DNA from: Xanthobacteraceae bacterium
GTDB taxonomy: Bacteria; Pseudomonadota; Alphaproteobacteria; Rhizobiales; Xanthobacteraceae
Length of the DNA stretch: 5,720 nt
Assembly: GCA_030043285.1 (NCBI GenBank)
Contig: JASHXZ010000192.1
Coordinates: forward strand, 1 to 5,720
Direction of reading: 5' to 3'
A model generated the notes under the pieces. The model did no database searches. It was not told where the DNA came from and saw nothing but the letters and a program-made list of their open reading frames with translations. This document shows positions 1 through 5,717 of this stretch, one piece after another. Made by a program: the position numbers and the translations under genes. Within the stretch, counting starts at the first letter, position 1. Each line of letters starts with the position of its first letter.

Positions 1-999
1 CGAATGGATCAGCGCCGGCGCGACCACGTCCTGCCAGCTTTTCGGCGGCGTTTTCAATTCATCGTGACGGGCCATGAAGTCGGCGAACATTTGGATGCCC
101 GCAACGGCACTGCCGAACTCGTCCTTATTGTCCTTGAGCACCGCGGTCACGGCCGGAGCGTCGAGCGCCTTCGACGGCTCGTGCGCCAAAAAAATGCGCG
201 CGGCGCGGTTCGGATCGTCGCGGATGAGGCGCGCGGCCTCGTCCATGGCCTTCGCGATGGCTTCGACGATCTTGGCGTGCCCATCGATGTAGCCCTTGGT
301 CGCCGCCAGGACGAGGAAAGACGCTTTGCCGCCGACGACGTCCTCCGAGCCGAGTACGCGGTGAATTTTTTGATCCTTAAGTGCAATCTCGGTGAACGGC
401 GGCGACGCAAAATACGCCGCGATATCGCCTGCGCCCGAGATCAGACCGGCGACGCCGTCGCCCGGCGGTAGCGCCACGATCTGGTTCTGCAGCCGGTCAT
501 AGGCGCCAAAGACTTTTTCCGACTGCATCTGCAGCACATAGGTTTGCGGTGCGGTCAACGTCGGCACCGCAATGCTGTCGCCCGCGCGCAGATCGGCGAA
601 CGAGCGCAGCTGCGGCCGGTTGCTGAGCAACGCGAGCGGCAGCGTCGTCAGCCCGGAGACCACAAGAATTTGCCGCGGCGAGCCCTTGCCGTTCTGCCAA
701 GCTGTCAGCAGCGGCGCCGTGCCAAACGGCGCCATGTCGATTGTGCGCCCCGCGAGCGCTTCCTGCATCGGTCCGGCGCCGAGGAAGCGTTGATAGGACG
801 CTTTCACATCGACGTGCAGTTCCTTGGCGTATTTTTCAACCAGCTTTTGGTCTTCACAGATATAGGCGGGCAAAAACGCCAAGCCGAAGCCGATGCCGAT
901 CCGCACCGGCTCGGCAGCGCGCACCGACGCCGCGGCAGCAATCACGAACGCCGTTGCGGCAAGGAGGCTGCAAGCCGTGCTGGAACCTTTTCCCCTCAT
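1..999 (-). CDS. ABC transporter substrate-binding protein, NitT/TauT (SsuA-like) family, 3' end cut by window
   Basis: The minus strand is open from an ATG at 999 to the window edge: 333 codons and no stop. The first 28 or so residues form a typical Sec signal: basic start (MRGKGS), hydrophobic Ala-rich core, then SVRA before AEPVRIGIG, so the mature protein should be periplasmic. The mature part reads as a type-2 periplasmic binding protein of the SsuA/TauA/ThiY group. It has an early beta strand followed by GFGLAFLPAYICED (residues 36-49), then QEALAGRTIDMAPFGTAPLL (78-97), the usual hinge region in which the substrate pocket is scanned, and an ADLRAGDSIAVPTLTAPQTY segment near 132-151. 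Such proteins bind sulfonates, nitrate, pyrimidines or aromatic acids; the ligand cannot be read here. Family members are usually 320-350 residues, so little is missing. It starts 7 bp after the preceding ATP-grasp-like gene, so the two are probably co-transcribed. No clear Shine-Dalgarno precedes this ATG. Permease and ATPase genes would be expected beyond the left edge. Confidence 0.85.
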   Translation of the reverse strand, partial: MRGKGSSTACSLLAATAFVIAAAASVRAAEPVRIGIGFGLAFLPAYICEDQKLVEKYAKELHVDVKASYQRFLGAGPMQEALAGRTIDMAPFGTAPLLTAWQNGKGSPRQILVVSGLTTLPLALLSNRPQLRSFADLRAGDSIAVPTLTAPQTYVLQMQSEKVFGAYDRLQNQIVALPPGDGVAGLISGAGDIAAYFASPPFTEIALKDQKIHRVLGSEDVVGGKASFLVLAATKGYIDGHAKIVEAIAKAMDEAARLIRDDPNRAARIFLAHEPSKALDAPAVTAVLKDNKDEFGSAVAGIQMFADFMARHDELKTPPKSWQDVVAPALIHS

Positions 1000-1006
1000 T
1001 GCCGAA

Positions 1007-1918
1007 CTATAATGTGTCACCCCTTCCCAGAAAATGCTCTCGCAACCGTTCGCGGCCGGCAAGTGCGGCGCGCAAGTCGAAGCCGTTGACGATGGCGAGC
1101 CGAAAACCGCCAGGGGGCATGGCGTGACGCTCAGGCGCGCGGTCGTCGTGAAAGGTGATCTGCACGCTGGTCACGCCTGGCATACGCTTGACCTCATCGA
1201 CGAGCGTCGGCGGCGGATGGCGATAGAGGCGGCCGTTCGGTCCGAACAGCACGACGCTATAACCTTCGCACGGCTCGTCATCGTAAAAATCCCAGTCGCC
1301 GCGCTCGTAGAGGCCGACCAGCGCCTCGACCCAGCCCGGGCCGTACAGATCGGGCCATTGATCGGCGAAGCGCAAATGCGCCTCGATGATAGTGCCGCCG
1401 ATGGTTTCGAGGTTGAGCATGCCGGTATAGCCGGCGAGATGGGCATTGATCCACGCGCCGCATCGCTCTTCGATGCCCGCATCGGGCTCGGCATGCACGA
1501 TCCAGTAATCGAAGGTGCCCTCGCCTGCCGGCTTGCCGGTGACGTGGCGCCACCAGCGCGGTTCGCCTGCGACCACTGCAACGTCGGACGACACGTGGCG
1601 GCCCTCGAGCAGGGGCATCCAAAAATGGCCCGGCGCATAATACAGATCGTAATCGAGGGCCGAATGCAGCACGCAGCTGCCCACGCCCATGCCCTTCAGA
1701 TTCACGATCGGCTTGGAGAATACTGGAAAGCGTGGCGGCGTAACGCCGTGCGGGGCCGCTTGGAGGCTTTGGCTCAGCGCAACCGCGAGCTTGTTATAGA
1801 CCCAGCGTTGCGCCGGGTACCATTGCCAGGCGTCGCTATCCTCGGTCGGGATGTTGGCCGCGGTCTTGACGTGGGCGAAATATTGCAGGCGCCACGGATC
1901 GGCTTCGCAGACTGGCAT
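1007..1918 (-). CDS. ATP-grasp-like protein of unknown substrate
   Basis: This is a complete 303-residue ORF from ATG to TAG with no signal peptide, so it is probably cytoplasmic. I do not recognise a named family, but the order of motifs fits an ATP-grasp ligase. FPVFSKP at 64-70 would carry the phosphate-contacting lysine (K69). NLKGMGVGS at 73-81 resembles the glycine-rich flexible loop. MPLLEGRHVSSDVAVV at 101-116 resembles the strand carrying the adenine-contacting acidic residue (E105). MLNLETIGGTIIEAHLRF at 167-184 resembles the metal-binding strand, with E171 and E179. The usual metal-binding Asn after the last Glu appears to be replaced by Ala-His (EAH, 179-181), which is odd and lowers certainty. 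The C-terminal 90 residues (YSVVLFGPNGRLYRHPPP and on) look like a separate small domain. The gene lies downstream of egtB-egtD on the same strand and 7 bp before the ABC binding-protein gene. The ATG has no ribosome binding site and sits inside a heptad repeat, so the true 5' end is uncertain. The ATP-grasp assignment rests on motif reading alone. Confidence 0.55.
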   Translation of the reverse strand: MPVCEADPWRLQYFAHVKTAANIPTEDSDAWQWYPAQRWVYNKLAVALSQSLQAAPHGVTPPRFPVFSKPIVNLKGMGVGSCVLHSALDYDLYYAPGHFWMPLLEGRHVSSDVAVVAGEPRWWRHVTGKPAGEGTFDYWIVHAEPDAGIEERCGAWINAHLAGYTGMLNLETIGGTIIEAHLRFADQWPDLYGPGWVEALVGLYERGDWDFYDDEPCEGYSVVLFGPNGRLYRHPPPTLVDEVKRMPGVTSVQITFHDDRAPERHAMPPGGFRLAIVNGFDLRAALAGRERLREHFLGRGDTL

Positions 1919-2014
1919 CAGGAGTCAGGGATCAAGGATCGTGGATCAGGACAGAGTAGCAGAAAAGCTCCGTACTGACCTCCTGATTTCCCTGATCCGT
2001 GATTCCCGATCCCT
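1915..2014. repeat. Degenerate heptad repeats arranged as an imperfect inverted repeat
   Basis: On the plus strand five successive 7-mers run from 1915 to 1949: GCATCAG, GAGTCAG, GGATCAA, GGATCGT, GGATCAG. On the other side of a roughly 40-bp spacer the complementary pattern recurs. The segment 1927-1950 and the reverse complement of 1991-2014 match at 19 of 24 positions, and both are built on an NNGGATC period. Read as minus-strand RNA, two of the five mismatches become G-U pairs, so a long hairpin is possible between egtD and the ATP-grasp-like gene. Degenerate heptamer arrays of this kind occur between genes in some alphaproteobacteria, but I cannot name this one. It overlaps the start codon of the downstream gene. 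Confidence 0.6.
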
Positions 2015-2113
2015 CACCTTATCACCGCCGCCGCACCCGCTTGCCCGCCCCGTTCTTGCCGGCGGCAGAACGGCGCGCCGCGCCCGCTCGATGGTTCGCT
2101 TTTGCGGCATCAT
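1946..2113 (-). CDS. Small basic ORF with strong ribosome binding site, possibly a frameshifted remnant
   Basis: Two consecutive ATG codons at 2113 and 2110 follow a very good Shine-Dalgarno, GGAGG at 2121-2117, the best in the window; the second ATG has ideal 6-base spacing. The reading frame gives 55 residues beginning MMPQKRTIERARRA, then a low-quality Arg/Gly-rich stretch. Its last 20 or so residues come from the heptad repeat. A one-base shift after ARRA enters the neighbouring frame, which reads AAGKNGAGKRVRRR and stops at 2022; that gives a short, strongly basic protein ending naturally. The opening resembles, from memory, small rhizobial proteins that begin MPKRRTIERAR, but the resemblance covers only about a dozen residues. 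It may be a real small gene, a broken gene with only its start left, or chance. It begins 75 bp after the egtD stop on the same strand. Confidence 0.3.
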   Translation of the reverse strand: MMPQKRTIERARRAVLPPARTGRASGCGGGDKVRDRESRIREIRRSVRSFSATLS

Positions 2114-2187
2114 GGTCCTCCGTGCGGTGCATGCATGAAAAACCAGCGGAGCGCCGGCGGAATGGTTCGCGGGTCGAGCGTGGCGGG

Positions 2188-3144
2188 TCAGCGGCGCAGC
2201 GCGTGCACGGCAAACAGGCCGTCGCTGAACACCTTGACCGGCGTCCAGCCGGCGCCGCGGGCCAGTGCCTGGAATGACTCGACGCTGTATTTGTAGCTGT
2301 TCTCGGTGTGAATCGTCTCGTCGCGGCCGAAGCCGATCTCGATGCCGTTTACCCGCACCCTTTGCGGCTTCGTGCTGACGAGATGCATTTCGATACGGCT
2401 TTGCGCAGCGTTGAAGAAGGCGCGATGTTCGAACGCGGCAAGATCGAAATCGGCGCCAAGCTCGCGGTTCATCCGGACCAACAGGTTGAGGTTGAATTTC
2501 GCCGTCACGCCCTGTGCATCGTTGTAGGCGCGGTAGAGCGTAGCCTCGTCCTTGACCAGATCGATGCCGACCAGAAGCAACGCGTCGGCGCCGAGCATGT
2601 CGCCGCTATGGCGCAAAAACGCGCTCGCCTCGGCCGGCTCGAAATTGCCGATAGTGGAGCCCGGGAAGAAGCCGACGCGCGGCAGCGTCGCGAGCTCCGC
2701 CGGGATGGCGTAGGGCTTGGTGAAATCCGCGACCAACGGATGCACGAAGAGACGCGGCAGGTCGCGCTCCAGCTGCGTCAGATCCTGCTGCAAAAAGTCG
2801 CCGGAAATATCGACCGGGATGTACGCCGCCACGGTCGCGGCAGCGCCGAGCAGAATGCGCGCTTTGCGGCTCGAGCCGCTGCCGAACTCGACGAGCGCGG
2901 CGCCTGGCGGAAACATCGAAGCCATGGCCGCCGCATGGTCGCGCAAAATCGCGATTTCGCAACGCGTCGGATAATATTCCGGCAGCTCGGTGATGCGCTC
3001 GAACAAAGCCGAGCCGGCAAGATCGTAAAAATATTTCGGCGCCAGCGTTTTCGGCCGCGCGGTGAGGCCGGCGATCGCGTCGGCCGCAAACGACTCGTCG
3101 GCCCCGACAAGGGGCGCCGCTTTAAACACGCCGCGGATGTTCAT
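2188..3144 (-). CDS. egtD: L-histidine N-alpha-methyltransferase (hercynine synthase)
   Basis: EgtD transfers three methyl groups from S-adenosylmethionine to the alpha-amino group of histidine, giving hercynine, the first step of ergothioneine synthesis in the cytoplasm. Residues are numbered here from an in-frame TTG at 3156 (322 aa); the ATG at 3144 gives 318 aa, and the mycobacterial enzyme is about 321. Visible signatures are TARPKTLAPKYFYD (32-45), the SAM-binding LVEFGSGSSRKARILL (88-103), YIPVDIS (112-118), FFPGSTIGNFEP (163-174), and ETIHTENSYKYS (280-291). From recalled mycobacterial EgtD residues, the histidine-binding set seems complete: Y61, N171, Y211, M257, E285 and S287 stand for Y56, N166, Y206, M252, E282 and S284. 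The egtB TGA overlaps the TTG (TTGA), or ends 8 bp before the ATG, so the two genes are surely one transcription unit and probably translationally coupled. I prefer the ATG because neither start has a clear ribosome binding site. Confidence 0.95.
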   Translation of the reverse strand: MNIRGVFKAAPLVGADESFAADAIAGLTARPKTLAPKYFYDLAGSALFERITELPEYYPTRCEIAILRDHAAAMASMFPPGAALVEFGSGSSRKARILLGAAATVAAYIPVDISGDFLQQDLTQLERDLPRLFVHPLVADFTKPYAIPAELATLPRVGFFPGSTIGNFEPAEASAFLRHSGDMLGADALLLVGIDLVKDEATLYRAYNDAQGVTAKFNLNLLVRMNRELGADFDLAAFEHRAFFNAAQSRIEMHLVSTKPQRVRVNGIEIGFGRDETIHTENSYKYSVESFQALARGAGWTPVKVFSDGLFAVHALRR

Positions 3145-3152
3145 GAGCTGAC

Positions 3153-4442
3153 TCAATCGTCGAATTGCGCAAGGCGCAAGCCGCTGAATTGCCAGCGCGC
3201 CGTCGGATAAAAGAAATTGCGGTAGCTTACCCGTGCATGGTTCTGCGGCGTCGCCAGCGACGAGCCGCGCAGCACCATCTGATTGACCATGAACTTGCCA
3301 TTATACTCGCCGAGCGCACCCGCCGCGGCGCGATAGCCCGGATAAGGGGAATAAGCATCGCGCGTCCATTGCCAGACGATGCCGAAAGCGTCGGCCAGTG
3401 CGCCGCTGCGCGCCGCCACCTCCCATTCGGCCTCGCTCGGCAAGTGTTTTCCTGCCCACCGGGCGAACGCATCGGCCTCGTAATAGCTGACGTGGCAAAC
3501 CGGCGCTGCCGGATCGATGCGGCGGAGCCCACCGAGCGTCATGGAGAACCACTCGCCGTCGATTTGCCGCCAATAGCCGGGCGCCCTCCAGCCTTGCGCC
3601 TCGACCGCGGCAAAACCATCCGACAACCACAGCATCGGCGCGACGTAGCCGCCGTCAGCCATGAACGCGAGCCACTCGCCATTGGTCACGAGTGTGCGCG
3701 ACAGCCGCACCGGAGCGAGCAACACGTCGTGCGCCGGTCCTTCGTTGTCGAAGCAGAAGCCGTCGCCGTCGTGACCGATGCGGGCAATGCCGGCGAGCGG
3801 CACGGCAGAAACGGTGCCAGCCTTTGCGCTGCTCGGCCATTGCCAGTGCGGATCGTAAGCCGGGTGTGTGGCGTTGAGCGAAAATGCGTGCAGGATGTCG
3901 GTGAGCAACAGCTCCTGATGCTGCTGCTCGTGATGCAGGCCGATCTCGACGATCGGCACGACCGCGGCCAAATCGTTGGTCGTTTCGATCAGCGCGGCCA
4001 GGGCGCCATCCACATGAGCGCGGTAGGCCGCCACTTCGGCCGCGTCCGGCCGGGTGATCAGGCCGCGCTGTGGCCGCGCCTGACGCGGTCCGGCGGAGAC
4101 ATAATACGAGTTGAACAGATAGCCGAAGCGGTCGTCGAACGGCTCGTAGGCTGGCGCAAAGCGCCGCAATAAAAATTCCTCGAAAAACCAGGTGACGTGG
4201 GCGCGATGCCACTTGGTCGGGCTCGCGTCCGGCATTGACTGAACCACCTGGTCTTCGGCCGACAACAGGCCGGCGCGCCGCTCGGTTTCGCCGCGCACGG
4301 TTCGGAAAGCTTGGAGCCAGAATTGTCGTGGGTCGTCGGACGTCGATTCGGTCGGGCGCGCTGTGCCGCCGCCGCTTGAGTGCTGCACCGAACCTTCCGA
4401 CTCGGACACCGGAATACGCCGGGAAACCGCAGAACGTGGCAT
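3153..4442 (-). CDS. egtB: Ergothioneine biosynthesis protein EgtB (hercynine sulfoxide synthase, non-heme iron)
   Basis: EgtB uses Fe(II) and O2 to form the C-S bond between hercynine and a thiol (gamma-glutamylcysteine or cysteine), giving the sulfoxide precursor of ergothioneine. Numbered from a TTG at 4481 (442 aa), the N-terminal DinB-like domain carries SPTKWHRAHVTWFFEEFLL (87-105; H95 a likely iron ligand) and the motif H184-x3-H188-x-E190 in GLHHEQQHQELLLTD. The C-terminal FGE-sulfatase domain (about 225-440) shows PVCHVSYYEADAFARWAGKH (327-346), then LPSEAEWEVAAR, GEYNGKFMVNQMVLRGSS and SYRNFFYPTARWQFSGLRLA. Tandem tyrosines Y126-Y127 in LFNSYY match the alternative active site I recall from cysteine-using EgtB enzymes. 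The start is unsettled: TTG 4481, ATG 4442 (used here, 429 aa), or GTG 4388, which alone has a GGAAGG-like ribosome binding site. The first 48 residues of the long form are Ser/Thr-rich and unlike the family, so a later start is plausible. First gene of the minus-strand run. Confidence 0.95.
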   Translation of the reverse strand: MPRSAVSRRIPVSESEGSVQHSSGGGTARPTESTSDDPRQFWLQAFRTVRGETERRAGLLSAEDQVVQSMPDASPTKWHRAHVTWFFEEFLLRRFAPAYEPFDDRFGYLFNSYYVSAGPRQARPQRGLITRPDAAEVAAYRAHVDGALAALIETTNDLAAVVPIVEIGLHHEQQHQELLLTDILHAFSLNATHPAYDPHWQWPSSAKAGTVSAVPLAGIARIGHDGDGFCFDNEGPAHDVLLAPVRLSRTLVTNGEWLAFMADGGYVAPMLWLSDGFAAVEAQGWRAPGYWRQIDGEWFSMTLGGLRRIDPAAPVCHVSYYEADAFARWAGKHLPSEAEWEVAARSGALADAFGIVWQWTRDAYSPYPGYRAAAGALGEYNGKFMVNQMVLRGSSLATPQNHARVSYRNFFYPTARWQFSGLRLAQFDD

Positions 4443-4527
4443 CGCAAAATCCGTAAATGACAGGAGATCGACGAACTGCAATCGAATCTTTGGCCGGGAA
4501 GATAATCAGGCCCCGGTCACCCGGTTC

Positions 4528-4557
4528 CATAGATGCGCCATTCGGCGCCGACTGCAA
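4528..4557 (-). promoter_or_regulatory. Weak candidate egtB promoter
   Basis: On the minus strand TTGCAG (4557-4552) is followed after 18 bases by TCTATG (4533-4528), about 85 bases before the ATG at 4442. Between them lies a perfect small inverted repeat, GCGCC-ATTC-GGCGC (4535-4548), which could be an operator or chance in GC-rich DNA. The -10 match is poor. It is listed only as the best candidate in the divergent region. Confidence 0.2.
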
Positions 4558-4623
4558 TGCGCTTTGGCGGGCCTAACGGGCTTGTGATCGCAACCGACGC
4601 GGCGCGTCACATGGCGCCCGGCG

Positions 4624-4652
4624 TTGTCGCGGCCATAGCCCCGCCGTATGGT
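4624..4652 (+). promoter_or_regulatory. Candidate sigma-70-type promoter for the deacetylase gene
   Basis: TTGTCG at 4624-4629 and TATGGT at 4647-4652 are spaced by 17 bases, a good fit to the housekeeping promoter layout of alphaproteobacteria. Transcription would begin near 4659, giving a leader of about 40 bases before the ATG at 4699. The upstream in-frame ATG at 4648 lies inside the -10 element, which supports the 4699 start. No operator or riboswitch-like structure is evident in the remaining part of the divergent region (4443-4698). Confidence 0.4.
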
Positions 4653-4698
4653 CGGCGTGGCAAATGCCGGCGGGCACCGGAGTCGAAAGGGCGGAACG

Positions 4699-5619
4699 AT
4701 GAAAAAGCGCAAAAGCGGCGCAAAAACCGCAAGCAAGCCGTTGCTGCCGCGCGAGCGCGCCGATTTTTCGGCGATCGTCGACCGGCCGCCGCTGAAATTG
4801 CCGGGCAACGCGCGCGTCGTGTTCTGGACCATCGTCAATCTCGAAGTCTGGGACATCGCCAAGCCGATGGCGCGGCAGGTGCTGGCGCCGCCGACCGGAC
4901 AAACCATGCTTCCCGACGTGCCGAACTGGAGCTGGCACGAATACGGCATGCGGGTCGGCGTCTGGCGTTTCTTCGAGCTGTTCAAGCGCCAAAACATCCG
5001 GCCGACGCTGGCGGTCAACGCACGGGTCTGCGAAGACTACAAGCGCGTCGCCCAACAGGCGCGCTCCGACCGCTGGGAATTCATGGGCCACGCCTATCAG
5101 CAGGGCCCGATCCACAGCGAGCCAAATCAGAAAGCGATGATCGCGCGTTCGCTCGATGTCATCGAACGGTTCACCAGCAAGCGCCCGGTCGGCTGGCTCG
5201 GCCCGGGACTGACGCAGACTTTGGAGACGCCGGAATTGCTGGTCGACGCCGGCATCAAATATATCGGCGACTGGGTCTACGACGATGAGCCGACCACGAT
5301 CCGCACCGCCAAGGGCCCGCTGGTCACCCTGCCCTACACGGTCGAGCTCAACGACATTCCAATGATGATCGTGCAGCACCATGAGAGCGATTATCTGTTG
5401 CGGCGCGCCATCGATCAGTTCGACCGGCTCTACGCTGAAGGCGAACACCGCGCCAAGATCTTTCCGCTCGCCATCCATGCCTATATCAGCGGCCAGCCGC
5501 ATCGCATCAAACACTTGGAAGCGATCTACGACTACACGCGCCGCTTCGACGGCGTCCTGTACTGGACCGGCGAGGAGATTTTGGATTGGTATCAGAAATC
5601 CCACTCATCCTCATCCTGA
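4699..5619 (+). CDS. Polysaccharide deacetylase family protein (NodB-fold, allantoinase PuuE-like)
   Basis: This 306-residue protein has no signal peptide and a basic N-terminus (MKKRKSGAK), so it is probably cytoplasmic, unlike cell-wall or chitin deacetylases. Its layout fits the PuuE-like branch of carbohydrate esterase family 4. It has a first strand VVFWTIVNLEVWD (40-52), an N-L-E variant in place of the usual TFDD, and RPTLAVNARVCEDY (101-114). EFMGHAYQQGP (127-137) carries the likely metal-binding His131. GWLGPGLTQTLETPELLVDA (165-184) leads into GIKYIGDWVYDDEP (185-198), and FPLAIHAYISGQPHR (255-269) carries His260. Such proteins hydrolyse amide or N-acetyl bonds; the substrate cannot be told. 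I chose ATG 4699 over ATG 4648 because AAGGGCGG lies just upstream and because 4648 falls in the likely -10 box. The gene diverges from egtB with about 250 bp between. The last residues (SHSSSS) and the stop are encoded by a palindromic repeat, so the natural C-terminus may have been altered. A functional link to ergothioneine is not evident. Confidence 0.85.
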   Translation: MKKRKSGAKTASKPLLPRERADFSAIVDRPPLKLPGNARVVFWTIVNLEVWDIAKPMARQVLAPPTGQTMLPDVPNWSWHEYGMRVGVWRFFELFKRQNIRPTLAVNARVCEDYKRVAQQARSDRWEFMGHAYQQGPIHSEPNQKAMIARSLDVIERFTSKRPVGWLGPGLTQTLETPELLVDAGIKYIGDWVYDDEPTTIRTAKGPLVTLPYTVELNDIPMMIVQHHESDYLLRRAIDQFDRLYAEGEHRAKIFPLAIHAYISGQPHRIKHLEAIYDYTRRFDGVLYWTGEEILDWYQKSHSSSS

Positions 5620-5717
5620 GGTGCGAGCGAAGCGAGCCTCGAAGGATGTAGGCCACGGCGCAGGGGCCTACACCCTTCGAGGCTCGGCGCTGCGCGCCGA
5701 GCGCCTCAGGGTGAGGA
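5608..5717. repeat. 110-bp palindromic intergenic repeat (REP/BIME-like), likely bidirectional terminator
   Basis: Two nested pairs of arms are visible. The outer arms 5608-5621 and 5704-5717 match at 13 of 14 positions (TCCTCATCCTGAGG against TCCTCACCCTGAGG). The inner arms 5634-5654 and 5665-5685 match at 20 of 21 positions around a 10-base loop, and the one mismatch can pair as G-U. The right half also contains a perfect 9-bp hairpin, GCTCGGCGC-TGC-GCGCCGAGC (5682-5702), overlapping the inner arm, so alternative folds exist. Elements with TCATCCTGAGG ends and CTTCGAGG cores are abundant between genes of Bradyrhizobium-type genomes, as I recall. It directly follows, and overlaps, the deacetylase stop codon and could end its transcript. 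Confidence 0.85.

Noticed and set aside
1007..1918. Calling the ATP-grasp-like gene egtA
   Set aside because: Known EgtA is a glutamate-cysteine ligase of the glutamine-synthetase-like fold; the motifs here do not fit it, and nothing shows the substrate.
1034..1978. Long open frame on the plus strand (314 codons) opposite the ATP-grasp-like gene
   Set aside because: It mirrors the codon pattern of the minus-strand gene, shows no recognisable motif and has no ribosome binding site; a common shadow in GC-rich DNA.
1915..2014. CRISPR array
   Set aside because: The units are 7 bases long, degenerate and contiguous, without spacers, and no cas gene is present.
2138..2166. Rho-independent terminator after egtD (ACCA/TGGT stem followed by five T on the minus strand)
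   Set aside because: The pairing is only 4 bp with a poorly paired 17-base interior, too weak to support a call.
2308..4172. Long open frames on the plus strand at 2308-3210 and 3165-4172
   Set aside because: They lie opposite egtD and egtB, whose minus-strand reading carries complete catalytic motifs. The plus-strand proteins are Arg-rich and featureless.
4573..5604. 343-codon open frame on the minus strand
   Set aside because: It is the antisense of the deacetylase gene, which has a ribosome binding site, a promoter and family motifs.
4699..5619. Nodulation gene nodB
   Set aside because: Only the general NodB fold is shared. The first motif differs, the protein is longer than NodB and no nod neighbours or nod box are visible.
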